Below, one piece after another: positions 1 to 11,116 of a stretch of DNA of 64,000 nt. The translations under genes and the position numbers were made by a program. The DNA comes from Brachycybe producta (lineage: Eukaryota > Arthropoda > Diplopoda > Playtdesmida > Andrognathidae). Numbering within the stretch: position 1 is the stretch's first letter; every line of letters begins with the position of its first letter. Location of the stretch: NCBI GenBank assembly GCA_036925085.1, contig JAUPFP010000004.1, forward strand, positions 5,966,001 to 6,030,000, written 5' to 3'. The notes beneath the pieces were generated by a model. That model made no database searches. It saw only the letters and a program-made list of their open reading frames with translations, and was not told where the DNA came from.

Positions 1-1239
1 CTCGTGTTGGGAAAACCTACAGGGATTCCTGCGGAACGTATGTTCCGTTATCCGACCTGGTCAACTTGGGCTATTTATAAGAAAAACATTAATCAAACCA
101 TTCTAATGAAATATGCCAGTGACATATTGAACCATGGCTTTCTAAACTCTCAAATCGAAATTGACGACCATTGGGAGTCATGTTATGGAAGCGAAGTTTT
201 TAGTTCGAATTTTTCGAATCCAAAGGATATGGTGTCGACATTAAAGAGGCAAGGTATCGATGTTTCGATGTGGATTCATCCATTCTGCAATTATGGCTGT
301 GATACGTACGATATTGGGAAAGAGCATAAATATTTGGTTACGAGTGACGGGTATAATAGGACGGGAGTTGTAAAATGGTGGGATGGCGAAGGAGGCATGA
401 TTGATGTGACGAAACCTCAGGCTCGAGCTTGGTGGTCGCAACGGCTTGAAAGATTACGAAACGACATTGGAGTCACTTCTCTGAAATTTGATGCCGGAGA
501 AGCGTCTTTACTTCCCAATAACTCATATCTTTATGATGTTAGTGAAAGTTTACAGCCCGGTGTTTATACCACTGACTATGCAAAATTTGCTTCTCAATTT
601 GGAGGACAAGTTCAAGTTCGTGTCGGCTTTCATATGCAGACTCTACCGATTTTTGTGAGAGCTCTTGTTCAAAATCCAGTCTGGGGTTTAAACAACGGTC
701 TTCATTCTGTTCTTACTTCATCTCTACACACTGGTGTCGTTGGTTATCCGTTTGTATTTTCAGATATGATTGGTGGCAACGGATCTGGTGGCGTTTATCC
801 CGATCGAGAACTTTTTATTCGTTGGACACAACTAACTGCATTTCTTCCGGCAATGCAATTTTCGATTCCTCCATGGGTCTACGATGATACTGTTACTGAA
901 ATTGCAAAACGAATGGTAAATCTTCATATTAACATCACCGACATGATTATCGAGGCTGCTCGTCAGGCCACCGTGGACGGAACACCGATCATTCGTCCGA
1001 TGTGGTGGATTGCTCCGAATGATCCTATTGCGCAAGTGATTAATGATCAATTTCTTGTTGGAGATGAGATTTTGGTAGCTCCCATCATTCAAAATGGAAA
1101 CAAAAAAAGAGACATTTATATTCCAATTGGACGTTGGAAAGATGAATTACGTGATGGCGTACATGTTGGCCCGCTATGGTTAGAAAATTACGAAGTGCAG
1201 CTTGAAGAAATTTCATATTTCACAAATATGGACAATTAA
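1..1239 (+). CDS. GH31 family glycosidase, MYORG-like, 3' part (5'-truncated by window edge)
   Basis: About 412 residues in one open frame that stays open to the first base of the window, so the N-terminus or upstream exons are missing; the stop is TAA at 1237-1239. The protein carries the GH31 (alpha-glucosidase superfamily) TIM-barrel C-terminal half: an IDDHWE motif on an early barrel strand (about 163-180), the nucleophile strand KFDAGE with its Asp codon at 490-492, and the downstream segment GYPFVFSDMIGGNG (about 742-783) seen in myogenesis-regulating glycosidase proteins. A beta-sandwich tail follows (DQFLVGDEILVAPII, about 1048-1092). The family hydrolyses alpha-glycosidic bonds; MYORG is an ER-membrane alpha-galactosidase-like enzyme in vertebrates. 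Oddity: where I expect the acid/base Asp just before the conserved Trp-Gly, the sequence reads Gln-Asn-Pro-Val-Trp-Gly (670-687). Substrate is not predictable from this fragment. No intron is visible in this part. Confidence 0.9.
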   Translation, partial: LVLGKPTGIPAERMFRYPTWSTWAIYKKNINQTILMKYASDILNHGFLNSQIEIDDHWESCYGSEVFSSNFSNPKDMVSTLKRQGIDVSMWIHPFCNYGCDTYDIGKEHKYLVTSDGYNRTGVVKWWDGEGGMIDVTKPQARAWWSQRLERLRNDIGVTSLKFDAGEASLLPNNSYLYDVSESLQPGVYTTDYAKFASQFGGQVQVRVGFHMQTLPIFVRALVQNPVWGLNNGLHSVLTSSLHTGVVGYPFVFSDMIGGNGSGGVYPDRELFIRWTQLTAFLPAMQFSIPPWVYDDTVTEIAKRMVNLHINITDMIIEAARQATVDGTPIIRPMWWIAPNDPIAQVINDQFLVGDEILVAPIIQNGNKKRDIYIPIGRWKDELRDGVHVGPLWLENYEVQLEEISYFTNMDN

Positions 1240-1680
1240 AGAAACAACCAGGTAGCCAATTTTTATTGATAGCTACACAAACACATAAATATAGTTTCTT
1301 TTATTACCAGATTAATTGATGTTTCAATGTTTTCTATTGATATCAATCACGAGGAGACGGAATAAACATGTTTTGTAAGTAGCCATTGCAAAATATGCAA
1401 CCGAAGGAGAACAACTAAGCATTATTTGCTTTGTTCTTCTCCTTTGGTTGCGTATTTAAAGTTAAAGTTAAATATTAAATTGGTAATAGTCGACTAAAAA
1501 TTTTTTTAGACAACTATTAGTTCACTAAAAAAAGTTTTCAGTTGCATGGTTCTAGTATTAACCCTTTGTGGTACCCAGTTCCGCGCGGTAGATTTTCTCA
1601 GTATGATGCAAGTCTTCGAAATGTCGCCCCTTAAATTGCGGGGGGGGGGGAGGTTGTTGAAAATGATTAAATATGACGAT
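1240..1680. other. 3' flank of the glycosidase gene, no gene seen
   Basis: AT-rich sequence with no convincing coding potential and no perfect AATAAA in the first 100 bases, so the cleavage site is uncertain. It contains a short inverted repeat (listed separately) and a G run near 1640. Confidence 0.6.
1393..1455. repeat. Inverted repeat (hairpin) downstream of the glycosidase
   Basis: Arms of about 21-25 bases (1393-1413 and 1431-1455) pair with two or three mismatches around an 18-base loop. The arms contain GCAACCRAAGGAGAA and its complement. It could be a tiny MITE or an RNA 3'-end hairpin; the sequence does not decide. Confidence 0.6.
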
Positions 1681-2263
1681 CAGGGCAAGGAGGTTCGTGC
1701 ACTTAAAAGCAACAAAATATGCATGTATTCATGCAACAAAAAACAACTAAATATGCCAATTATTCAAAATTTCAAACATGGAAATTGAAGAAAATGGCAA
1801 CAAGCAACATTTTTAAATTTTCTAATTCAAAACTTCATCGATTTTTTGTCAAAAAAATTTTAATATTTAGAAAATTTTTCTCTCAACATCAAAAGATGTA
1901 GAAGGAGCGTAAGTGGTGCAGAGTATCATTTGTATCAAGTTCATCGTTAATTTAATTTATAAGATGAACCTGATTCTATGTTCCCCTTATACAGTATATT
2001 TAAACAATTTTCATGAAGTCAGAAACGTTCTGAGACCTATATTTCTTTTAAAAAAATTGCAAAAATTACAATTTATGCATTTTTTTTTTGCCAATTTTGG
2101 CAAATATGCATGCTTTGAAAAAAATTACAAAATATGCAAAAACATGTATTATAAAATTCATATATTTAGCTTCAGCTTGATATTAATCATGTTCTTATCT
2201 CATCTAGCATTAATTCTGAGCCAGAATACTTAACATGCAATTTGCATGAACCTCCTTGCCCTG
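1681..2263. mobile_element. Non-autonomous hAT-like element (583 bp)
   Basis: Terminal inverted repeats CAGGGCAAGGAGGTTCGTGC (1681-1700) and its near-perfect complement ending at 2263 (one mismatch in 21). Flanking octamers ATGACGAT (1673-1680) and ATGATGAT (2264-2271) differ at one base, as expected for an aged 8-bp hAT target duplication. The interior is AT-rich, has no transposase, and carries many copies of AATATGCA-type words on both strands, like the subterminal transposase-binding repeats of hAT elements. Confidence 0.75.
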
Positions 2264-5026
2264 ATGATGATGCTTATCATGGTATTAAAATAGGGTAGTT
2301 AAAATAACGATAGAAATGAGTTGCAAAGCTAGTAAGATAATAATAAATAACTAAAAAATAATTGTATTTTCATTTCGCTGCTTATGGTGCCTGATGCGGC
2401 CGCCCCTCTGTATCATAGCACAGCACGGCCCTGGTGGTACCTGTATTTGTCAATTGATACAGAGATCTAAAAGTTAAATATGATGATGAAGCTACTATAT
2501 TTGGTGGTTTAAATTACTGCTGAAATGTGTTAAGGGCTTGGCCAAGTCTTCTCATAGAAAATACAGTGCGACGACAGCCGGCGACCTTCGACTTCTTTTT
2601 GTCATCGAAAAGTCTTTCAAAAGTCGCCTGTGTGCCAAGGCCTTAAAAGGTGACTCCGGTCACAAGATGATGAACATAAAAATCTTCTTACTTAATTCAG
2701 TTGTTCTTCCAGCTTCTAAAACTCTTTCAATTAGTCTCAAAGTTGTTTGTATCCAGTTATTTTTATGTTAATGTTGGAATTAATCGAATGCTATCGAACA
2801 ATTTTTATTTATTTATTTTCTTTAAAAAATGATTGTTATTTTTTGTAACAATTTTGGTAACAGATTTTTTTTTTGTTAATTTTTTTACAGATATTTTTAA
2901 TAGTTTATAAAATTAACGGAGAATATCATTATGAGGCTGCTGCTCCTGTGTTTGGATCCACTTTATTTGAATTATTAGTAAAGTATGTCACCATGTCCAG
3001 AACCTGAAACAACTAACAGAATTTATTATATATAAACAATGTTACCTAATAGTGGTACAAGTGGTAAAACGTCTCATGCGCCATGTTTTAAAGATGATTT
3101 TCTCAGACACTTGAAATTTAACATGTTTGTGGATTGTTTGAAATCTTAAATCTTAAATTAAATCACTGATCACTAAAATCGACTTGATTTAAATGTGATT
3201 TAAATGACATTTTTTTTTTCTGGAACACATATATTAAATTAGTCACTTGAGTTGAAACGCACTGTAGGTTTCAACACTTGTTCAATGCTATTTTAGCGGA
3301 GTTTCTCGTAAAATTGGTTATGTCATTAAATGTAACTTATATTACGAGCGCTCGCATATTGAAACTAAGAAGTTTTTGCCTAAAGTTAATCGTTGTTCAG
3401 AGGAAGCTTAAATTTAAATTTAACTTTTGTCAGAAAATTCTAAGGAAAAACGTAGGCTGAATGGTTGAATAGAGTCTTAAGTTAAGTTTTTCTTTTTTTT
3501 CTTTAAGCATCGTTTTAGAATTGGTCCAAAAGTTACCATTGTGTATTGATTTAAATCAATTTATGTGGGTATTGATTTAAATCAATTTATTTTTTTCATT
3601 AAAATCAGTTTGGTTTAATCACTAATTTAAAATGTATTTTAAATAATGATTTCATTTTTTATTAAATCAATATTAATATTAAATAGAGTCACCATAGAAC
3701 TCAAGTGATGTAATATGTCTTATAAGGAGAAATTGAAAGTGTTTTAAAAACTAGAATAGTAACTTAATAATCACTTAATAGTATTTAATGTCGATTTACG
3801 TGTACTTCAAATTAAACTTTTTACAGACAAAATAATAATTAAATAAAATAATATAAAATGATGAAAAATAATAAGTAAAAAATAAACAAAAAAGTCTTTA
3901 AGCATCGTTTTACTTAAAAGTTGAAAATTTTTCAAATTGGCATATAAAGCTGATTTTAAAAGATACGGACATGAAAGTACCTTTTGTGTGATTAAGTTTC
4001 TCTTCCCTCTAGTTTCTAAAACATTTTCAAGTTTTTCTTAATATTTTTTGCTCCTGAAAGACAGAATAATCGGAATTTAAAAATGCGCTGTTCATAAACC
4101 ATCTTAAAATGGTAATTTTTTTCTAAAAGAAATTCATTTTAATGGAATGTTGATGTGAATACAGCAGACACAGTGCGTTTTTATTTAAGAACGGATTTCC
4201 TGTTAATAAGGGAGCGATTTTATTTAATTTTAAATAATCTTGTTTTATTTTTAAAAAATAATTCGTTCTATTTCTTAATAATGGTTTTATCCATCCAGAA
4301 AAAAAACAGACAAAAGTACTTCACGAGCAACTGAGCCTCACGCACAAACAGGCCGACAACATTGGTTCGCCGCCGACCTTTTGAAACTTTCGAGAAAGAG
4401 GGTGCTCTCATTCTTTTATGGTTTTACAAAGTGATTTTAATGTATGGTTTTGCACATTGACATTGAATGTGTACTGTATACTGGGCCTGTAATGACTGAT
4501 TTTCTTTCTTTGGCACAAACAGCGTACACTGATATGTACATACTGGAGAGAACGTCAGACAGCACCCACTTAAAGCTTCGTATACATTTCAGCACGGACG
4601 CGAACGAGGAAGGATGAGGACACACACGAATACCTCATGGGTGACATATCGATTCAAAGAACGAGACAGCATGAGGCGCCGATCCATTTGGTCAGGATGC
4701 CTCTGTTATTCTACAAACTTTGATCTTAACTGACCATATGCCGAATGATTTTCATTTGAAGAACCGACACTGAGTTGCTTGGATTCGCAGCGAATCCGCA
4801 TGACCTGAGACTGTTCGGATTGCCTTGGCTCGACGTACACAATTAAGCATTCGTGTGTCTTCACCCTTCCTCATTCGCACTCATGCTCGAATACTAATGA
4901 AGCTTTAAGCAAACGAACACGTAAAACTGGGAAACAACTGAATAATGCACTCACCGTGCATTATTATGCTCCTCACGAACAAATTAATATTTCGAAATAA
5001 CCACATTCACAATTTCACACACTTGG
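2264..5026. other. Intergenic AT-rich DNA, no gene seen
   Basis: No ORF has family features. At 2395-2450 a GC-rich patch resembles a hAT terminal fragment (reads CAGGGCCGTGC on the minus strand). Around 3545-3590 there is a short tandem duplication built on ATTGATTTAAATCAAT. The stretch 4330-4900 is less AT-rich and lies 3' of the GPCR on its strand; it may include that gene's 3' UTR. Confidence 0.5.
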
Positions 5027-6253
5027 CTAACCTGGTAAGGGTAAATCTCTCTGATGATGTCTTGCGATACTTTGTGGTTCTGCAATTATCGACATGCGTG
5101 GAGTCGCATAGTGTTCTCCAAATGGTCTTCCATTGTTTCTAAGCTCGAAGTTGCCAGACCTTCGTCTCATCTTACAAAACTCCCACTGCTTAACGAGAGC
5201 TGCAATAATGTGGCGCCATTGTCTGATACGACACGAATAGATCAAAGGACACAAAAGTGCATTAATGAGCACCAAAGCGAAAACTCCCAATAAGATAAAA
5301 CCGTTATCTGAAGGAGCTGAACACTTAGGGCATGCTGACACTAGAAACAAGAACATTGGTGTACATAGAATGGCAGCAACTGTTGCCAAAGTGGCCACTG
5401 TTGTTGTCAACTTTGTTTCGAAACGTTGTCTGACCCGACTGCATTTTCCATTGAACGTGACACCGGGTGGTTTACGAGTAGTCAGTATAATGTAAGCATA
5501 CCCCGTCGCGATCGTAAACAACCCAACAAAATAAATGCTTGCTACAAATATGAGATATCCTTTGGGATACTGATAAAAGAAAAAGCAATATTGGAAGTTT
5601 GTTCTCCAGCCTAGTAACGGCAAGAATCCTATGGCGAGTGCCACAAACCAGAGACTTCCAATGAGGGTCCAAACCCTCGAGGATGTCCAAAACATTCGAT
5701 ACGACACCGAACACTTGACACTGTGCAAACGGTCAAGTGCCAAAGACACGTGATGGAAAAGTCCTGACAGAATAGCAATGAACAAGAAGCTATTTGCCGT
5801 CAGACATTCCACTGATTGGTTTCGATAGCGAGTGTTTGAGGATATGGAAGCTGTTACCATCGAGGTCATCATGTACACAGTAATGGCTCCATATAGACAG
5901 TGAGCAATAAAGAGGCTAAAAATAAGCCTTCGAGTTAAGCAAGGACGTGGTCTTTGTGGGCTTCTTCTAGAAATATATTGTCCACGACCTTGGAAGCTGA
6001 CCATAAGCCATCCGTTGATGACCATGACAAGTAATCCCAGACATAACTGTGGAACGTAAACGGATAAACGCGTTTCGGATGTGATTTCAACATACTGAAG
6101 AACGGCTGTAGAAATGACGCCACTGAATCGCATTCGCGTTCTCGTCACCACGTATGTTACGACGCATTCCGTAAAGTTAGACCACTCCAACTGGCAAGTG
6201 CCACTAGCCACTGCACGAGTCATTGGCTCACTGAGCAGTAATGTCATACACAT
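5027..6253 (-). CDS. Class A (rhodopsin-like) G protein-coupled receptor, orphan
   Basis: A 408-residue intronless receptor with seven hydrophobic helices at about residues 65-87, 108-132, 150-173, 194-216, 234-257, 283-306 and 318-340. Class A hallmarks: Cys150 at the top of TM3 and Cys223 in extracellular loop 2 as the likely disulfide; D174-R175-L176 in place of DRY; Pro-Leu-Leu-Gly-Trp at the TM4 end; a Cys-x-Pro in TM6 (297-299); Cys-Pro-Leu-Ile-Tyr (335-339) in place of NPxxY. Sequons at Asn26 (extracellular N-tail) and Asn145 (loop 1). A basic, amphipathic helix-8 region follows TM7, then a 50-residue tail. Overall texture recalls adenosine, lysolipid or GPR3/6/12-type receptors, but the ligand cannot be assigned. 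The first ATG is used; a CAT/CAA-type microsatellite sits directly upstream on this strand. There is no signal peptide. Confidence 0.88.
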   Translation of the reverse strand: MCMTLLLSEPMTRAVASGTCQLEWSNFTECVVTYVVTRTRMRFSGVISTAVLQYVEITSETRLSVYVPQLCLGLLVMVINGWLMVSFQGRGQYISRRSPQRPRPCLTRRLIFSLFIAHCLYGAITVYMMTSMVTASISSNTRYRNQSVECLTANSFLFIAILSGLFHHVSLALDRLHSVKCSVSYRMFWTSSRVWTLIGSLWFVALAIGFLPLLGWRTNFQYCFFFYQYPKGYLIFVASIYFVGLFTIATGYAYIILTTRKPPGVTFNGKCSRVRQRFETKLTTTVATLATVAAILCTPMFLFLVSACPKCSAPSDNGFILLGVFALVLINALLCPLIYSCRIRQWRHIIAALVKQWEFCKMRRRSGNFELRNNGRPFGEHYATPRMSIIAEPQSIARHHQRDLPLPG

Positions 6254-6300
6254 GTTGTTGTTGTTGTTGTTGATGATGATGATGATGATGATGGTGATTG
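6254..6300. repeat. Trinucleotide microsatellite in the 5' flank of the GPCR
   Basis: Runs of TTG then TGA/ATG repeats on the plus strand, immediately upstream of the receptor start codon. Length variation here would alter its 5' UTR. Confidence 0.85.
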
Positions 6301-8154
6301 AGTGACACTTTTTTTGTCATTATGCTTAGAAACTCTCGTTGTCATATATGCAGCACAGTTGGTTTTCACGATAAAAATACATTTGCTGAAAAATAGTTCA
6401 TAATTTACAAATTGTGCTCAATCTCTCTTAAAGAAATTATGGCAATTTTAAGTAGAGTAATTGTTATGCTATTGTTAGATTGAAAGTTTGCAACTGTAAA
6501 AAAATTACGTTCATTTTACACTTTTAAAAGCTCATACTTAGCTTTAATCAGTGTCGATTGACACTAGAAAACAGCGAGTTCAGTGACCACTCAATGTTTG
6601 GTTTTCATTGCAAATAAAAAGTGTCCATTACATTTATGCAGAGTGCATCTTAAGCAAAGTGTCCACTAATACTTAGCCAAGTGCTCACTAACATCACGTT
6701 TCACAGTTCGCAAATAGAAAACTATATAGTCTCTAACCAGTCTTTTTGATTGGCAAAAAAACATAATTGTGGTAATCTCCAAAAGTAATTCAATATTAAT
6801 TTGAATGAATTTCATTTATCGTTGAAAAATGTTTACAAATTAAAAAAAAAAACTTCAAAATTAATATGCAGTTTTTTTCTCTTTCTAATTACTCGAAAGT
6901 AATTTAATTACAGTAATAAATCAACTTTTGTTAAATTACTCTGGAACACTGCAAAATTCCTGTGGACACCGTACTAAAGAAATATCTTAACAGATTTAGT
7001 AGTGATAATAAAAAGTTACAAACTTTCATCGATGGTGAAAACGGTTAAGTTAAATAAAATTAGTGTTTTCACTTGCGCAAATAATTCAAAACTAAAAAAA
7101 GAAGTAAATAATTTCTATTCATAGGAAACCTTTTTTTTTTTTTGCTGTCAACCTCCATAGCCACAAATGGAACGGAACTTTACATGATGTGCTGTAATGA
7201 ATGCAAAGGAAATGACCTGAGCATATAATGAGGTATATGTATAGGGATCCATTGATTCTACATTATTTAAGTTTATTCTATGAGACCAATGTCCTGCAAA
7301 CACAATTGCCGTTATGTTAATCGAACCGTGTCTCCGTCCACAATATAATAATAATGGTGACGTTCAGTTTCTAAGCGCGTTTCAAGCGGCTCGAGAAACA
7401 AGCTGTGTATGAGCGGCAGTTTTTTTTTTTTTAAATACAATAAAATAAACCACAATTTTTATTTGACTAATCGATGTTGGATCAATGAATGAATTTTTTC
7501 ATACACTGCATGATTGCAAGCTTTCTCGGGCTGCTTCAGAAATGCTTAAGGACTAAATAGAACCTTTGTGTCTACAGTCTTAATATTAGAAAAGAATTTA
7601 GAATTTAGAATTAATTAGAATATAATTTATTTCATTAATAAATTATAATTTCAGATAAATACGTTTTGGAAACTAGAAGAGTAAACAAAACATTTTATTG
7701 TATTACATAAAGAGTTATCATTTTTAAAATAATTTTTTCCTAAGGAATTTTATATTTTTGGTTTTTCTTTTTCATTTAAAGAAGATTGGCAACAAAAAAT
7801 AACATAAGAAAAATTATCCGATAAATATAATAAAATTTCTTAGTTTTACTAAGAAAACATGTAAATAATCTTGTGTGATTCAGTTGCTTTTCGAATTTCG
7901 AAAAACACTTCTAAGGGAAGAATGAAACATGCTGAAAAACCTGCAGAAATTAGAAATAAAAAATAAAAAAATTAGAATATTTCTATTGGTCTTTTGCACT
8001 AAAAGATATATACAGTTTCTGTTAAAATTCCTTACAAAGTGAATTTCTGAAGGATTTTATTATATCCTTGTGTGATTCTTCCCATAATGTTGCTATTTAA
8101 ATGCTGAATACCTAAAGTTAAATTCCGCTTTCTTATATTACAGTTTTCTTTATA
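6301..8154. other. Upstream flank of the GPCR and AT-rich DNA, no gene seen
   Basis: No ORF above background and no domain recognised. Homopolymer T and A runs occur at about 7132-7143 and 7421-7432. Around 6550-6690 there are loose repetitions of words such as GTGTCCA and GTGACCACTC, too degenerate to call a repeat. Confidence 0.5.
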
Positions 8155-8162
8155 ATATAAAT

Positions 8163-8545
8163 TATAGATGGAACATTCGAATCCTCGAATCTTGAAAAAT
8201 ATTCATGATTCGAAAACTCGATTCTTCGCGCCTTTTTCGTCTTTAGAATTCTAACCTAGAAAAAACTTTTAAAAACTTTGTTTTCAGTTTAAAAAAGCGG
8301 CGATTGTTGCAATTTCGGTGGTATATCCGGATCACGAATATCATCTTGTGGCTACCCTGTGTGACACGCTGTTTTTTATTATTAATAATTTAATGTTTAA
8401 TATTATTTCATTTATTTGTATCTTCTTAATGAATAATATAGGATTTTTATATGAAGGATTAGAGAGATTCGAGATTCGGGAGATTCGAGAACATTTTAGG
8501 ATTCGGATTTGGATTCGAGGAAATTTAGGATTCGTCCAACCTTTA
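8163..8545 (+). mobile_element. hAT-like MITE, GATTCGA family, copy 1
   Basis: 383 bp bounded by TATAGATGG...CCAACCTTTA and flanked by a perfect 8-bp duplication ATATAAAT (8155-8162, 8546-8553). It shares with copies 2-5 a left end rich in CGAATCCTCGAATC, a middle containing ATTATTAATAATTTAAT, and a right end with AGGATTCGTC. It has no coding capacity. Confidence 0.88.
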
Positions 8546-8569
8546 ATATAAATGCAGTGCACTAATAAT

Positions 8570-8903
<334 letters not shown>

Positions 8904-9613
8904 TACCTATTAAGGTTTTATAAATTTTAGATTTTAATCAATTTATGCTTTTCTTCAGTCATTTCTAATTTATTATTTGTAATAGTTTACCGATTGCTTA
9001 ATGTACTTTTTATTTTTTAAATTTAAATTAATTCTCAACTTTAGTTTTAGCTTTTCGATTCGATTTATCTACAGTACAGAGACCACCCACAGATTACTAT
9101 TAAAGCTATTAAGTTCAACTTGAATTTCAATTTAGTTCTTCTGCTTTGTGATATCCCTATTTATATGTATTGCACTACCATGAACGGCATCATTATTGAA
9201 TAATAAATAACCTATTGAAATGGATAACGAGTCTTGACTGTGTTCACTTCAATTGAGTTACATTTAAAACGAATTCATGCACAAATACACCAAAAAATTT
9301 GAAGCTTTCAAATTGAAGGATGCATTTGATGACAAGATAATGCGTCCACATGCAAATATTCTATTTGCAAAAGCTTTAACGTTTTCTACAAAGATAATTA
9401 GGGATAAATTGAGATTACTCCAGCAAAGAAGAAAAAGTTTTTCGCAGATTAAATTTCTTGTAACTTGTGTTATTTCGAGAGGATAATAACTTTTTAATGA
9501 TAATTTGTTGTAAGTTAGTAAGAGTACGAAATAGGTTTTAAATTATTTTGACATTTTTATACGTGTTTCTAGTGAATACCTATTTAAGGAGAAATTGTAA
9601 ATTTGTAATCACC
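8904..9613. other. AT-rich DNA, no gene seen
   Basis: Contains a 69-codon open stretch at 9277-9486 with no recognisable features, which I do not call as a gene. Confidence 0.5.
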
Positions 9614-9621
9614 GTAAAAAG

Positions 9622-10052
9622 TAGAGGTGGAACGAGTCCTAAATTTTTTCGAATCCGAATTCGAATCTTAAAAGGTTCTCGAATCTCACGAATCTCTCGA
9701 ATCCTTCATAAAAGAATCCTATATTATTCATTGTGTAGATACAAATAAATGAAATGATATTAAATATTAAATTATTAATAATAAAAAAAACAAGTGTGGC
9801 ATTCAGGGTCACCATGCACAAGGTGATGGTCCGGGTTGCAACAATCGCCGGTTTTTTTTTTGTTAGTGAACGCTTCTGTTGGACGTCACTTGAGTTAAAA
9901 CAAATTTTAACAAAGTTTTAACAGTTTTTTTAGGTTAGGATTCGAAAGATTCGAAAGACGAAAAAAACGTGAAGATTCGAGTTTTCGAATCTCGAATATT
10001 TTTCTAGATTCACGGGATTCGAGGATTTGAAGATTCGAATGGCCCATCTCTA
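9622..10052 (-). mobile_element. hAT-like MITE, GATTCGA family, copy 2 (inverted)
   Basis: 431 bp with termini TAGAGGTGG and CCATCTCTA, the same family as copy 1 in opposite orientation. Flanking octamers GTAAAAAG (9614-9621) and GTAAAAGT (10053-10060) are an imperfect match, consistent with an aged duplication. Confidence 0.85.
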
Positions 10053-11108
10053 GTAAAAGTATTTTTTTTTAATTTTAATTTAATAACTTTAATAAAAATT
10101 GCCAAAAAAAAAAACGAAAAATCTGGAGGGGCTCATTTAATGTCAAGTTTTCGTTTCTTTGAGTTGGTTTTTTTTTTCTATCTTCTTGAAACAATTTAAG
10201 AAAGCGTTACAGAAATTGTAATTTTCTTTCAAATTCAAATCAATTATTATTTTGACCCGTTGTCGCGAGGTCTCTTAAAACTTGTGGGGCCCATAGGCCG
10301 GGGCCTACTTTGCCTATTTAGTAATCCGGCACTGCCCTTTACAATGTAAATGAGGACAGTGAGATTAAAGAAATTGTTTCGAACTTTTAAAATTAACATT
10401 GAGTTTACGTTGGTGTAACAGTTGAAAATGTGAAAATGTTGGCTAGTACTGTGGGCAAGCCAAACATTGAGCCACCTACTCGAACCAACGTGGGGCCAAC
10501 AGTATAGCCAAAGTTCGTCCAACTAATTTGTGCTATTTGGGCTTAGTGTCTATAGTGTGATGCTAATCAAAATGTCATTGATCAGTAGCCTATTTCTTAT
10601 CGTCACTTTCTGTTCTTTCTAAAGACATTGTGGTCGTTTTATGAGAAGGATTCGAATTAGATCGGTTCGAACAACTGTTAGAAACTTATTTCCGTTTACA
10701 TAAATAATCTGGATTTCTACAGAGGGGTTCGTATTATTAAAATCATTTGACGTTCGAAGTGTAATGAGATTAACGAGTCGTTTTGTTTTTAAGTTTCAGT
10801 GACAAAGTAAAGAAAATCGGTGTATGTCTTCCAAGGTTTGGTTTTGACTCCATACGAAACGGGCATTTAGTTGAGCTACTCGTAGAAGGAATCGGAATTT
10901 CGATGAGCTCAAGCCAATAAATGTGTATGGAATTCGGCTCGTCGTCCGAACCACGTCTCGACGAAAGTTACTTGGATTTTGGTACAGCTGTTGCTTGTCT
11001 TTTGTGTGAGTTTATTGTAAGTGTAATTTGTCATTTTTAAAAAAACTAGATAATCGCAGGGTGTTTTTTTTACTTAAAGCTTGGTACCCACCAAAAGAGC
11101 GAACAACA
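10053..11108. other. AT-rich DNA with a hAT terminal fragment, no gene seen
   Basis: The only recognisable content is the hAT-like end at 10257-10334. The stretch 10800-11000 is of more even base composition, but I see no exon structure in it. Confidence 0.5.
10257..10334 (-). mobile_element. Terminal fragment of a hAT-like element
   Basis: GC-rich segment that on the minus strand begins CAGTGCCGGATTAC, a typical hAT terminus, and runs through a GGCCCC-rich subterminal stretch. No partner terminus is found nearby, so this is a broken or one-ended copy. Confidence 0.5.
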
Positions 11109-11116
11109 GCGAGCAA

